Source: Agroathelia rolfsii (Eukaryota > Basidiomycota > Agaricomycetes > Amylocorticiales > Amylocorticiaceae). From it: a DNA stretch of 64,000 nucleotides. The notes under the pieces are model-generated. The model saw only the letters and a program-made list of their open reading frames with translations, ran no database searches and had not been told where the DNA came from. Positions 40,201 to 53,694 of the stretch are shown piece after piece (within the stretch, counting starts at the first letter, position 1; each line of letters begins with the position of its first letter). The translations under genes and the position numbers were made by a program. The DNA is taken from assembly GCA_018343915.1 (NCBI GenBank), contig JABRWF010000006.1:3038001-3102000 (forward strand). The letters run 5' to 3'.

Positions 40201-42312
40201 GAGCTCACCTCTGTTTGCTCCTGGTTCTCTGATGATGCGAGCGAGGTACCAACATCAGCGGGGCCGCACATAAACCGGTAAACAGAGAGAAAGATAGGAC
40301 AAAAATCAAAGCAAACAGGTTATGAACAAGGAAAAAGGGAGGGAATAGGATGAATTAAAAAAAAAACTTGAATAAAAAATAAATAAATAAATAAAAAGAC
40401 ATACGCGTAACAACCCTGATATTGCCATTCGCCTGGAAGGTTCGTCGTTTGAGCCACGGGCACGGGATAAACCGTCACGTTACTTGTGGACGAATAAACG
40501 CTCAGGCGATTCGGACCGCCACAGGCCTCGGTGCTGTTGCCGCCGCAGGCCATGTTGCAAGAGGACTCCTCACCCAAGGTTGCGCCGTTGAGCAGAGCAT
40601 TACCGCAGACTAATTGAGAAATCCAGGATTGATAAGGTTTCATTTAGCGAGCTAAAACACGGGACGGCTAGACGTACAGCACTGGACACTATATTCAATA
40701 CCGGCCAACGTGTAGTTGAGAGCATCACACGAGGCAATGCAAGACTCGACGGTGACGTTGCTGTTATCATTGAGCTCGTCAATAAAGATACGTCCGTTGG
40801 CATTGTCACTTAAAAAGAGCTAGTAAGAAGAATGAATTAGGACAATTACTCATGGAACTTACACCCAACAGCCAGAGTAATTCCACGGCGAAGGCAACCC
40901 TGAGGTGACGGGATACACCGAGGAGCTCGTCGCTCCCCCGCCTCCTCCACCACCACCACCGACACCAGCGGCGGGAGTCGGCACGGTACCATTGTAGTAA
41001 TAAAGCGTTAGCGCGTTCCTGGGATTAACATTATGTTTGTCAGATGCTAATCCTTTCAAAGCGATAATACAATCCCATTTAAGAGACATGGCGCTTTATA
41101 CTCACGGACCACCGCAGTATTCGCCCGAGTTGCCAGCGCAGGTCATGTCGCAAGAATCGAGGGAGATCGATGTAGCTCCGTTCCGAAGATCGCTATCACA
41201 GTAGCACTGGTCGGCGTATTCGCTACCAGAGATATTATAGCCTGCTGCGTAACACGCGGCCGTGCAGCTCTCAAGAGTGAAGTTACCAGTTACAGCAGCG
41301 CCGTAAGACAAGGATCGTGTGCCCGTGGAATCACTGCAGGTGCAGGCGGAGAGCCCAGACCAGAGAATATGTAGAAAATTGCAATAAATAGAAAACCAGG
41401 TCAGATGTAGGCTAATAGAAGCGATCTAGAAACCTTAAAATGAAAACACACGCACTTGTAGCATCCGAGCGAGGTCCAGTTTCCAATTGTGGCAGGAATC
41501 ACGGGTGCAGGCGGGGGTGCAGCTCCGCTCCAATACAGATTGATACGATTGCCTGTTCAGAATTGATCGAATACATACCCATGCATACACGAGTTTGTTG
41601 GGGGCACGAAGATATTAATAAATCAATGTATGGGTGCGTGTTTTGGTCAGCTGGAAAGCGCTAAATGAGTTAGATGAAGCGAAGTTATGCCTTACCCGCG
41701 CCGCAAGTCTCGTTGGCATTGCCCGTGCAGGCCATGTTGCAATCCGACGAGGTTGCATTCGTTGCCCCGTTATGAATCGCATTGTCGCAATAGCACTGGG
41801 AGGCGTATTCGACGCCGGCGTAGATGTAGTCCGGCGCACAAAAGGCAACGCATGACTCGACGGTCATGTTTGACGTATCCGTATACGAGGACCCAGTCAG
41901 TGAACGGGCTGCTGTGTTGTCACTGTCATTAAGCAAATAAGAAAAGGACGGGAGAAGGAGAGGTCAATGTATGCGCTGATTTGAGAAGTAAGGAAGACTA
42001 CTCACGTTATACAGCCTAGGGATGTCCAGTCGCCGGGTAAACTACGGGAGGCCAAAGACCGTTCGCTGTGATGGCCTTCATGCCTGCTGTGGGACCATTC
42101 GCTAATACGTTTCACAGCGTCATGCGACAGGGGGTCCGGTGCTGGGCGTGGTTTGGATTGTACACCCTACATTCAAATACAAGATAGGGGGTTGAAAGAT
42201 TTGCTCGATGAGCATCGGGTATGCATGGAGTGTAATGATGCACTGCACGTACATGGAGACTAAAGGAGAAGGAGGATGCAAGGAGAAGGAGGGTGGAGGT
42301 GGTCGACCTCAT
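37300..42312 (-). CDS. Secreted glyoxal oxidase with four WSC domains
   Basis: Copper-radical oxidase (AA5-type glyoxal oxidase), which oxidises small aldehydes to make H2O2, here joined to wall- or glycan-binding WSC domains. Roughly 25 exons, about 1060 residues. First ten: 42312-42253, 42166-42006, 41922-41696, 41552-41456, 41333-41106, 41018-40863, 40808-40678, 40609-40405, 40228-40209, 40149-40039; exon 9 is only 20 nt. A signal peptide ([18 protein letters not shown]) leads into WSC domains starting near residues 66, 175, 300 and 415, each with GCY/GCW and CxC-type cysteines. A Gly-rich linker follows WSC2. The oxidase has the expected Cys (TDIFCSGS), Tyr (GRWYPTALM), Tyr-His ([10 protein letters not shown]) and His ([11 protein letters not shown]) copper-site residues, and a C-terminal DUF1929-type domain. 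Ends TFNFTNQD. Confidence 0.93.
40380..40398. repeat. (AAAT)n repeat inside an intron
   Basis: Short AAAT/AATA tandem array in the intron between exons 8 and 9 of the glyoxal oxidase gene. Confidence 0.7.
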
Positions 42313-45300
42313 CTTGTCGCCTGAGGGAACGCTTCAACGAGAGGATACGGTAGGGGTTTTATACTCGGACGTAAAAATACAAATGATCTACGAAAGGCCG
42401 AAAGACCAATAATATCATGTAATAAAAAATGCATGGCTCGTGAAGACGCTAGTCGCAGTCCGAAGTCATTTGATGAAAAAGAAGAACGGTAAGAACGTGT
42501 GGGAAGTGCTCGCCGCCCAGGAACACCCCTCACGCCAGTACAAGAGTAATCTAGGATCAATGATCCGGGGGCGCTTGTTAACATGGCAGAAAGACAAAGA
42601 AAGGAGGGATACGAAAAGCGGAGAGAAGAAATGACTCAATCGGAGCAGCCATGCGAGCCGACAGTATTGATGTGTGACAAGGGAAAATGTGGCTTGACCC
42701 CTCATGTCAACGATCACATTACGTCAGATCTATGACAGGTGTAATACAGTCAAGATTGGTCCATAACCTGTGAAGCCCACGGACTATGTAGGATTCAACA
42801 GCGAAAGCAATTGTTTAAAGCCCTTAGCGGGATACGCTCCTGATAGACCCAAGATCGCATTAAGAACAATACAAAAGTAACGACAGGATGACAAACATTA
42901 GATGCAGTTTTCATGGCAAAACAATTATGACATATGGTCGTAGCTCTTTGGCCCTTTACTTACTGTTGGATAGCATTCATTTGAATGCATGAGGGGGTAA
43001 AAACACAGGACCCGACGTTCGCACATCTTACTAGCCAAGAGATGATTATGGTACCTGACCTAGGGGGTAATGACCCGCCCGTTTACGCGTGGGGAAAGAT
43101 GGTAGATCAAGAAGCGAAGCAAGCACGTACTGAAAAAAAAAAAAGGAAAGGGATAGATGAAGCTTTCAACTGCCCCTGTAGTCTCAAGCCGAGCGGCCTG
43201 GATGGAAGGAAGCCAGTAATGGTGTGCCCTCGTTGTGTAAGAGGGGATGCGTACGCGTCCCTAGCTAAGATGCTTATTCACTCGCCATCCAGGCAGTTAG
43301 CCGCATGATGGGGAGGCGGATGGATAGATGGACGGATGAATGATGGCATGACCTAACAAGCATCAAGGCAATTAGACCCTTAAGGAGCTTTTTCAATTGA
43401 AAAACGCAAACGAGGAGGCAACTGCTGGTGGAGGAGACGAGCGGTGTTCCGGACTCAGAGAGTCTGATGGTAGGGGAGGGATTCGAAAGATGGGATATGA
43501 TATGCAATAGGTTCGGTGGCCAGCTGGGCGCCACGAACTGGCCCGGAGAAAGAAGAAGCGCGGTATGCTTGCTCTGCAAACGAGCGGCAAGGCCGGCCAA
43601 CAAGTGGGGACACATCACTAGGCCAGTGAAACTTGAGGCCTACCAATTCAGCCATGCATCAGGTGTCAAGGTAATATCTATGCTTCCATCTCTCTGGGGC
43701 TATGTCAAAAGGTATTGGGACACTGGACACGGAGAGCAATGCGTACAAGCCAACACGCAACATAGTCAGCAGTCACGCAACCGTCACTTGCTTCTCGATG
43801 TCCATAAGGGGATAGTACACTGCGGCATTTTGAAGTTGCCATTCACACGTTTACTGAGATCGGCGACCAAGAAATTTTGTAGACGCTTGCATACATGCAC
43901 ATGCCAAATGCGACTACAACAGCGCATCGATGCTGGTACCAAGTAAGAGTGAGAGCCCTTTCAATAGTTGCCGTATTTGGTAAAGTTGTTTATTGGCGTA
44001 CATCTTCGAAAACAGAAAATCAGTTCCTTTCATTTCCCACGGCTTGGGCAGCCGCTTTGAATGACCAAAAGAAAAAAAAAAAAAAAAAAAAAAAAAACAA
44101 TGTGATTTTCTTCTTTCAAAATCATTATCCGGACTGGGTACAATGATTGCGCTAGCACAGATCCGGCCTAATGGCACCATATGTGCCCTGACTCTGCGAG
44201 GATCAGATGATCAATGAGGACCCCCTCATGCTGCCATGAGCCGGAGACGTGGCCTTCATCATGAATAAGTAGCCGGTAAAACAGCCAAGATGGTTTCACT
44301 CGAGTCGCAGCCGAAAGGCTTTTGGGAATAGCCTTCGTATTACTCGATGACGGAGGACAGTAGTTGCAATGATTCAAGTGCTGGCACCTAGGGAAACTTG
44401 CTAGTATCCCCTCCCCCCAATGGAGATAACCCAGCAACTTTGAGGCGCTAGCATATTGCAAAGTCCGATATGCTGCACTGATTAGCCACTGTCACATAGC
44501 ATCGGACTCTTGGGGAAGATCCGAAAGCAAACAAGCAAATGCCAAGATCACCAGACGTCAAACATCAAGAAAAGTCCCATCATGCTATTAGTTCCTCTCC
44601 TGGACTCAACGTCGATTGACCATATATCACGCAAGCTGCCGTACCTGTGCCACTGCCAGATGCCGTACATGAATGTACATACCATACACCTCATGATGAT
44701 CAGAAAATTTGTGGTTCTTTTCATTTCGCAATCGGACTCGGTCTGCTAACATACAGTCGCCGCCGCCGCACATGCATGTAAAATATTCCATTACGATACA
44801 TTGGTTAATCCTGGACAGTCGGCGCAATAATATACGTGTAGGTCCGGTTGTGCCACAAGCATGACCTGAAAGAATGTGTTTCCGTATTAGCTCTACTGTT
44901 ATAGCAAATTGACCTCGGATAGACGATATCGGAATGCACATCATGATTCGTCTCATTAAATCATAATCGTTGATTATTAGTAAAGGGACGCTGTGATAAG
45001 ACGATAATCTTGGACTTTTGGTTTTAGACCACTGTGATGGCACTAGAACAAGCCACCAGGGGTTAAGGTGACAATGTCATTGTTCCTCAAGTGGATCATG
45101 TCATAGCTGTGGGCACATGCGCACATGGTACGAGCGCTTTTCACGAGAATGAAGGAAATTAGTGCAATAAGCGCTATAATACAAAATGATTCTCATGCTG
45201 GAAATAGCCCCTGCAAACACAATCGCGCAACCGAGTAGTCCTGTGAGCCGAGGTTGTATATGAAAGACTCAGAAACAGGTACAGTCCGGGTCACAGCAAA

Positions 45301-47516
45301 TGATGGTCCTAGTTATTTCCAAACGGCAGCTGAGGGGGTTATCACGGAGTGGAGATGTTCTAACAGACTACAGACATCAGAATGAGAAGTATCAGTGAAA
45401 CCGAGGGCCACAAACTGATCCGACTTCAAATTCACAAGTCAGCGGGGTGGAGAGGGTGAATACGACCCATTTTGGTCGTACGCCAGTACAAATCCAACGA
45501 CTTGATAAGTTATAAAAGTCACATAACATAAAGATCTTCAAAAAACTCTTGAATGAACCAAAGAAAGGAAATATGAAGCGTAGGGCGGGTATCTTGGAGC
45601 TCCGATTCAAAACATGCTCAGAAGGCTGCTTCATTTATGACTGCCGAACTGCCCTGATCCGTTAGCCTGGGCTCGGCAACCGGCCCACTGTAGCGTCGAG
45701 GCTTCTTTCACGTCACGGCCCGTCAGTGTCGGCTCATTGCGGCCTTATTCAGTTTCACGTTATTCTGCCAACTGCCTCATCAGGTTCAAAACTGGAATCC
45801 TTTCATGGTCCAGCTTGAGATACAATACTTCCATGGTTGTATCCTTCAGGCTCTGTACTTCGTATAAGTAAGTGATGTCTATTACTATCCATAGCCCGTA
45901 TATCATCAAAAAATCAATATTATAATGAAGCTATTGAAATACCTGTCAATACTGTGCTCTTGCTACGATCAACACTACTGGAAGACATCAGTTTCCTCAT
46001 ACATGCTAAATTTTGGTTTCCGGGTAAAGGAATATGCATATACCTATAGAATATAGAATTGCAACAGGAAAAGAAATGTAGCGGTTAATAGTGAGAGGAA
46101 TTAAAGTCTCCGCAATATCATACCTCGAAAGGGGTTTGACTGCTGGTATGGGACTGTGATTGCAACCGTACAGCAAAGTGCGTCTATTCAGTCCACAAGC
46201 AGCTGTGCCGACTCGGTAACGGACACCAAATAATTCCATTTTGCACATCTTCTTCCCCGATGACGCCGAGATACCACCGTGACAACAGCCCGTACATGCA
46301 CAGTCGTTATCATGATACTAGTAACCATAGATCTTTCCGGTCGATACTCTAGCCATTCCACCAGATGCGATACACATATACGTCATGCCAGCATAGTGCT
46401 TACCATTAGATTACAATGAATCGTCATCATCGCTTCGACTTCTGGCAACATCGAATCCCTTAATAACTTTTGAATGGGTCGCCTTGCCTCGCCGTCCCGG
46501 AGGAACTTTGTCGCCGTTGTTGTGCATACATCTATTCATTGCTAGCGTTCACATGCATCTCGCCGATTGTCGGGTCATCATGCATCATCGATACCGATGC
46601 GCGCTCATCGAACACATGTATAGGCTAGTGTGGCACTTTCCATACACTTGCGAAGAGTTTCGATCACCCGAATAAAGATTTGATTATCACCATCATCATC
46701 AAAAAGAAAAAAAGGGAAGACCACAGTTGCAACACAAGAAGAGAGAAACTAAAACTCAAAGAAAACAACTATGTATACAAGTTTAAACAAATTCAAGTGG
46801 TGTCGGAGTAGTAAGGAACACATTCGGGGGATATCGGGTGAATGGGGGGGGGAAGACAAACAAGATAAAACGGGAATCAAACAAACACAAAGCAATGGAC
46901 GTATCCCGAAAAAAGGGTAGGTGTAGGTATTGCTAGGGGTATAGAGCAAGCAGGACTCCGCGTATAGCTATAGAAGTAGTAGCAAGGAGGGTTGTTGTAA
47001 TTTTACACTTTTCTTTTTCTGTGCAATTTTAGTGATACTAAAGGGCAGAAAGGAGATGAGGAAGGCATGGGAGAAAGACGAAAGAAGAGGCAGGGACCAG
47101 GAGAGAATGATAGGAAGGAGAGTAGTATGTATGGTATGGATATATGAAGAAACAAGGAGTGAAACATGATCAAAACTAACCAAAAATAAAAGAGAAGGGA
47201 GAAAGAAGAGGAAGTAAGGGGTCATAGGGATCCAGACAAGAGAAAAGAGAAAGGCATGGCGGTCAAGTAATAAACTTACAAGACAGACGCGATTAGACTG
47301 AAGGGACTAAGACAAGGAGGGGCGAAAAAGAGACTACCAAAAATGATAAACCTTGTGGCCTTTGTAAACTATGGAACAATTAGAGCAACATCAGCGCAGA
47401 AAAGAGGAAAGGGAATATTGAATCAGTGATATCAGTATGAACGACTGAGCTTTTATTTTATTTTATTTTTCTTGAGAGATGGAGGAAGAGAGCAGAACAA
47501 CAATCAGCATCATCCA
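42313..47516. other. 5.2 kb intergenic region without a supportable gene
   Basis: The left end must hold the glyoxal oxidase promoter and the right end the 3' UTR of the WOPR gene. In between, open frames at 42985-43308 and 43428-43946 (plus strand, 107 and 172 codons) have no recognisable features and overlap opposite-strand frames. Purine-rich stretches dominate 46680-47500. Confidence 0.5.
44072..44097. repeat. Poly-A tract, 26 nt
   Basis: Uninterrupted run of 26 A. A retroposed 3' end would explain it, but no upstream coding sequence was recognised. Confidence 0.8.
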
Positions 47517-49126
47517 TCAAGCACCGTTCCCTTCCTGATCAGTCTCCCCTCCCGGCTCCGTTACTGCTACCAAATGATGCCCGTTTTGCATCTCCCCTGA
47601 GCCACTACCGCTGCCACTTCTGTCATCACTCTCGACAGAAGCCGCAGTTGGCGGCGGAGGCCCTGCTTCGAGTGCTGCCGAAGAAGGTGTAGTGGCCCCA
47701 GGCACGCCAGGGGGAGCCGGAGGAAGTGGCGAATAAGGCCACGCGTAAACCGGATAACCACCTCCATTCGCCGGTCCCGTCGTCGTCGTCGCCGTCGGCG
47801 GCGGAGAACTATGATAATAATACGCTGTTGTCCCATCCGGCCCGTAAGGTGCGTAGGGTGGGGGCGGGGGAGATGCGATGGGCCCTATGCCCCCTGATGT
47901 ACCATCCATAGTCAAGACTGTCCCCTGTGGAGAGAGGGGGACCGCGCCTGGTGGGAGGAGGTATGCACTCATTGCAGGATGCGCAGTAAGCATGTTAGAG
48001 CCCAGTATGGGTGCAGGCGTGTATGGATATGGGTAATGATACATCGGCGGTTCGCCGAAACCGTGCATGCCTGCCCCTGAGTGAGGTTCGCAGATTGGAC
48101 TACTGTCAATGGGTATAGAGGAAGAAGAGGACGAGGAAGAGTTGGCGCCGGCAGACGACAGTGGGAGAGCCCCCAATAACGGGTCGATATCCAAATACGA
48201 GGCTGGGGATGGACCTGGCGAGGTCGGGCTTGACACCTTGTTGCTCTTGCGTCGTTTACCTGTCGCCGCTGTTGCAGCTGCTGAGGCATACGGATCATAT
48301 CGTTTTCCGCGCTTCTCGAGGATATTGGTAGGGCCACCACCGAGGAGCTGAGTATTTAGAGTGCCGGATAGCAGGGACGTGGGTGTGTCGATATCATCTC
48401 CTTCGCCTCTGTAACGTGGCAGACCATCGACGCCGATTTCAACTTTGGGAGGGTTCCGAAAGTTGGTCTTATCGAGGTATTCGGGGCTGATATCGAGTGA
48501 TGCCAGTTCAGGCAAGGAGGATGGCGAACGCAATCGTCCCTGGCGTACGTCTTCGACTTTGTAATACGATATGAGATGTTGAGCTACACCACCAATGGTC
48601 AGGGAGAATGTCTATTTCCCGCGCGTTTCTTATCGTCAATCTACTAAATAAAGGAGGCATCTTTTTCTTTTTTTCTCACCTTTTTCATCATGCCATCTTG
48701 CTTGAATTTGTAGCTGTTTGTTAAGCTACCAACGAGTGTTCGTTCCCGATATTGCTCGGGAGTAAGGGGCTCCCCTTCTGCCTTGGGCCTACTGAGGACA
48801 TTGGAAAAACTACCCTCGTCCATATCAGGATGGTCCGAGCGCCTGTGACCAGGTCCCCGCTTGTCCGTTTCACGATAGAGCAGAAAGTTGCCCAAGATGC
48901 GACTAGGGCTCCAATAGAATCCATCTGTCCATCGTTTGATACCGCTCTCGTCCTCGTCGAAGACGAAGACGGAGCCAGAGGTAATCATTTTGCGTTCGGA
49001 TTCGACTAAGCGCCGGGTCACGCGTGGTATGAGGCCCCTCCTGGCAGCCTCTAAAATGAGTAGTGCATCGCCTGTGGTTTCAATCCAACCTTGCCAGGGT
49101 GGCTCCGACCAGCCGGACTGCGCCAT
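47517..49126 (-). CDS. WOPR (Gti1/Pac2) transcription factor
   Basis: Fungal-specific DNA-binding regulator of the Wor1/Ryp1/Sge1 family, which controls morphological switching, development and in some species virulence. Two exons, 49126-48680 and 48611-47517; 513 residues. WOPR box A is near residues 15-100: GWIETTGDALLILEAARRGL, PRVTRRLVESERKMITSGSV, KRWTDGFYWSPSRILGNFLL, YRE. Box B spans the intron: GSLTNSYKFKQDGMMKK joined to TFSLTIGGVAQHLISYYKVE. After it the protein is low-complexity, rich in Ser, Pro, Gly and Tyr, typical of an activation region, with a basic patch TGKRRKSNKV near residue 270 that could be a nuclear signal. Large flanking intergenic regions suggest complex control, but this is inference. 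Confidence 0.94.
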
Positions 49127-50640
49127 GATATTCAGTAGCGATAACTAGCGGAACGTGGTGAACGACGATGGAGGTGAATCCGAGCGCCTGAAGAGCTGTT
49201 AACCTGTTCTTTGCTGCGACGCCATGACACAACATTGAGGGAAAAGCAGAGGGAGACGGCGATCACGGAAGGATTGAAAGGTGGATTAGGTATACATCAG
49301 CTGGAGGGGTAAACATAAAGTTCAATGCAAGGTTTGCTCACGAATGGGCGAGATCTGGTCAGAGAACGAGGTCGAATGTCGTTTCAGCCTCCGACGCTGC
49401 CTTGCGCCAGCCACAGGCGATTTTCGGTCCATGTACTACGCGCGCTTACTGTCGTCGTCGTCGTCGTCGTCAACTGACATTCTCTACCCATTGTCTGCGA
49501 TGGCGGGCGGGGATGGCTGCTGGGTCGGTGGCCGATCGTGCTGGTCTTGCCTTGCGCCAGATTGGCCGGGCCCTTACGGCTCCCGAATTCTCTTGAACTT
49601 TATTTTGTTTGCCTCCTGTTTTTCCTGCCTTTTCTCTCTCCTTCATCTTACATAGTATGTAATATGCCAGGGCTATGTCGTCCAGTTTTCATTGGGCTAA
49701 ACAGGTTGGTAACCTACATTCGAAATTTTTCATTTTACTCTGCCTGCATTTTTTTTTCTTTTCTTTTTCCGATGAGTTTTCGGGGCGTTTGTCATTACGA
49801 GGTTGTTGCACCTGCATAAATGTCCCCACTCACCGCTGCTTGCATCAGCCCCCTGTCTTTTTCATGCTCAAAAATACGACTCTGAATTGGCAAGGAAGTC
49901 GCCATTTTTATCCCCCATTCATTATCTATCTATCACAATCAATCCATCTTGTGTACGCGAGATGTGCGCCCTTGATGCACCCATGTGCGCACGCGCCCCT
50001 ACTTCTCCTTCCCTTCCCCCCCTCGACCACTCTGCTCTGTCAGCGCGCCTATCGTTCTGTACGAACGGAGCGCATTGTGTACGGCTTTATGATGGTGCCA
50101 CATACGTCTCTTCTCCCGCCCAAGATCGGGTCAATGTTCCAGAGGGAGGGTGGTCCTAGACAACATCATGGTACTGACCATGTTTACCCATGATGTCCAG
50201 GTTCATCGAATTAGGCCGTACTCCTACACTGCCATCTCATCTTTTTTGATATAGTGCTAGAAGATGCACAGAGCAGTACAACCGCTGATTTATCTCAAAC
50301 ATATTCTTTTCCCATGATGTACTGACGTGGCTGGTACTAACGTACATGGTCATTCTTGTTGTACACTGCGCATCGCGAGCGGCTGTTCCTGAGAGCGGTG
50401 CCACCTCTTGTGTACATTTATTCGCCGAGCGGCAGATCACATTTACACACCTGGACGATGGCTTAAACTCTCTCTAAAGATTACAAATCAGCTATTGTGG
50501 TACATAAAGTGTACTTCGCTCGGTCTATCGATGGCCATAATTAAACCCAAGGATCTGTTTTCTTCCTTGATTCTTTACTGCCAAAATTCCAAGGATTCTC
50601 CATTCGGGGCGCTGCAGCGGTGACAATGTCGGACATAACA
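49127..50640. promoter_or_regulatory. Upstream region of the WOPR gene
   Basis: About 1.5 kb of moderate GC before the leftward WOPR gene, ahead of the AT-rich zone. It probably holds its promoter and long 5' UTR. Contains a (TCG)n run (about 49451-49471) and many CT-rich stretches; no specific site identified. Confidence 0.4.
49451..49471. repeat. (TCG)n microsatellite
   Basis: Seven TCG units in tandem upstream of the WOPR gene. Confidence 0.75.
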
Positions 50641-53202
50641 GACTTTTCCGTCTCCGTTTTTCATTTTAACTGCGCTCCGGAGGTTTAGCAGCATAATTGC
50701 CGCGCTAGGGGCGGCTCAAGACAAGTAAGAATATGTAAAACAACCCCGCGGTTTTTGCATGGGCTATTAGCTAATGTCCCCAGCGCTGCACAGGTTAATT
50801 GAGTCGATATATTTATCCAGAATCTCGCGCCTGTATTAGGCTATATAGCACGGTACACAACTTTGTTGATACATTATTCAGCATTACGGGATGTGCCTCC
50901 TATTACCCATCCGCAGCCAAGCTCTTTTTGTCTTGTCAAAACAGTCACTCTCCCGGTCTTCGGCGCTAGTTTTAAGGAGTGAAAGACAGCGGCTAACCCG
51001 TGATATCTTGGAGAGCTATCAGCTGCGATATAAGCGATTGAGCGCGCTTACTGGTCTTTGGCAGGTCTTGTCTGTTTTACCCAGAAAATGGGAAATGAAG
51101 GAACATATGGATAAGATCAATTGCTCATCTTTGTTTTTCCTGGGACAAAAAATAATATTGGGTATTTTGCTAAGTCATCGGATTCCAGATGCCGACTAGC
51201 ACTTTCCGGTCTCATTCCATATTCTTACGACGGTTGTAAGTCTGTATTCGTACATGTGATGACCAATCGCAATGGGAAATGAAGATGCACGCCGCCGCCA
51301 CGATACACCAAAGCTTAATAGCAAGGTGAAGAATCCGCTACAAATAACTGTCATTATCATCGATGGGCTAACTTAACGAGTCATACTACTGTGGGTCCAT
51401 TGGATGGATTCAGTTAGAAGAGTTGCCCTTGGTCGAAGACATGAGTATATTAATAGCCCATCTGTCGATGGTCGCCGCAGCATCCCCTCTCAATTCTGAT
51501 TCTGAAGTAATTCGAACCGAGATAGACCCGAAAAGGGGAGTCGGTATACGCTCAATCGCAGTACTCGAGACTCTAAAGTTGAGCGTACTAGTGTACCAAA
51601 GTTGTTAGTACGCTATCGCGGTAATCGCTTGCCCCTTAACGCCTCAATGAGGGCCCATCAATCCAAAAAGTGTCGTACCAGATGTCAATCCCACAGGGGA
51701 AGTGTCTCAAAGTTATAACCAGGGACCCTTTGGCTATTGAATATAAAACCTGACCTGTCCGACTCACAAATTCTCGAAGATGTCTTGGAACAAATATCCT
51801 CAAGACGTCCTATATCAATTCTCGTCACTTAAAGCACAAATATACGGCTGATAAATTCTTACATCCGAGCTATTCTCAAACTCAGTTCAATGCATGCATT
51901 TTCCGACGGACTGAATATTTGGTCATAGGGATTTGAATACCTTGATGAGTGTAACAAAAAATTCGATATTGAGATACAATTTTTGGGAGCGAATAACTCA
52001 GCACGAATTTGATTGAGATTGATCACGGTTAAAGATGGCCGTGACGCGATCAAAGGAGAGATATAATCCATATATCCATTCATGATCATAGTGCACTCTA
52101 GTAGTACTTAGTAGGATGAGCCTATACCCAGCCTGGTCTGAATATAACCAATATAGAACTATCTATGCACAGAATGATCTGCATTGAGTTCCAGATTATT
52201 TTCAATCCTTTGTGGGGAATGGACACATAGTGTCCGTCATAATCGTTTCGAGGGCATTTTGATGCGGATGTTACCCGTAACACTCATAGGTAGTGTGGCA
52301 CAAATTGTCATTGTTATCCGCAAAGTGTATAGAAGTGTACAAGATTTACATATATGAAACGTGGTAAATTCTGGGAGCATGTGATGCATTACGCTGGCAT
52401 TAGGGCCCCTGAAAGTCGTCGAGGTAGATTTATTCGGAAGACTAGACCACAGTGTAGTGTTTGAGGAGCCAAACCTAGGCTTTCTCAAATACAATTTCTA
52501 TAACTGTACTAAATTTAAGGGTTTGCTAAGCCAAATGTTAGATATTGTGGACTGATGCTAATTTTCCGAAAAATCTCACTTAGTTTCATCATCCATTTTT
52601 ATTGCACTTTTGCTAAAAAAGGTTTTGATATCACATGAACGGAGTAATGATAGCACATACGTTGAATGTTTCGGGGCTAGTTCTGTCATGAATTCAAAAT
52701 GTCTAGAAATCTGGAAATACGCTGCAAATCAAAGATACTATCACTCGCAGTGCGTTAGCGAGGAGTGCCTAGTACCACGTGATACTAGCCCGAATCATTG
52801 ATAATAATTGTCAACAAGATCAAAGACGCAATGCCAGTAGTTGCATCTCATTGATGCATCAACGACATTATTCTCAAGATATGGGCTTGAGATTCAAGTG
52901 CCAAAAAGAGTCTACATTGACTACAATTTTTGATTGCCAGGAATTAACCACACGTAGAAAAATCCCGCCGGAACGCCAGTGCAACGCTTGAGTCTATTCA
53001 TGCTTCTCTCAAGTTGGTATCTTATGATATTCATCTATCAAATGTTATTTTCCATATAGTTTGCCACCTATTTACCTTACTCACGATAAATGATTGCAAT
53101 AATAGGATATGCATCAGGAAATAATGAAAAAAGTCAAATGTGGGCCTTGAATAGCTATATATGGTTAATGTAGTGCTACATCAGCGAATAACACTTCTTA
53201 TA
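50641..53202. other. AT-rich region, no gene seen
   Basis: About 2.6 kb clearly more AT-rich than the flanking genes. Open frames are short, none longer than about 100 codons, and none resembles a known family. Confidence 0.5.
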
Positions 53203-53204
53203 TA

Positions 53205-53694
53205 CTCGCGGTTTGCAAAAGTTTTTGTGAATGTATGTTTTGCAAATTTCAGTCACTTCCACACTTCCATTTCAAATAAAAATTTATGCGAGAGCTTTGA
53301 TACACCTTCTAGCCACCTATATTGTTAGATTTTAGAAAAGCCTTTAATGTGGCTGTAAGGATACATAGGGTGCATATATGCTCAGAATCAGAATCACAGC
53401 AGTAATTTTATTTTGAAGCAAAAATATTTTCTCTATAGCATGTACTTACTGTGTACATCCCAGATAAAATATTTTTGCTTCAAAATAGAACTGCTATTTT
53501 GATTCCAATTCTGATTATATATGCACCCTGTGTACCCTTGCGGCCAAATTACAGACTTTTCTAAAATCTAATAATATAGGTGGCTAGAAGGTGTATTCAA
53601 AGGTCTTGCATAAATTTTTATTTGAAGTGAAGCAGTGTGGAAGTGACTGAAATATGCAAAATATACATTCACGGAAACTTTTGCAAACCGCGAG
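53205..53694. mobile_element. Foldback MITE, 490 bp, nearly all inverted repeat
   Basis: The two halves are inverted copies of each other over about 220 bp each, separated by a spacer of roughly 30-40 bp around 53435-53460. The ends read CTCGCGGTTTGCAAAAG and its complement CTTTTGCAAACCGCGAG. TA flanks both ends (53203-53204 and 53695-53696), the signature of Tc1/mariner-type insertion. Inner matching segments include CCACCTATATT/TATAGGTGG and GAAGCAAAAATATTTT/AAAATATTTTTGCTTC. The arms differ by scattered substitutions, so it is not very recent. No coding capacity. Confidence 0.88.

Noticed and set aside
43428..43946. 172-codon open frame in the 5.2 kb intergenic region
   Set aside because: It overlaps opposite-strand frames and has no recognisable features. 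Its length alone is not enough in GC-balanced sequence.
44870..44990. Short matches to rRNA, such as GTATTAGCTCTA and CTCATTAAATCA
   Set aside because: The matching words are about 12 nt, in inconsistent orientation and order, so this is likely chance. A nucleotide search against rDNA would settle it.
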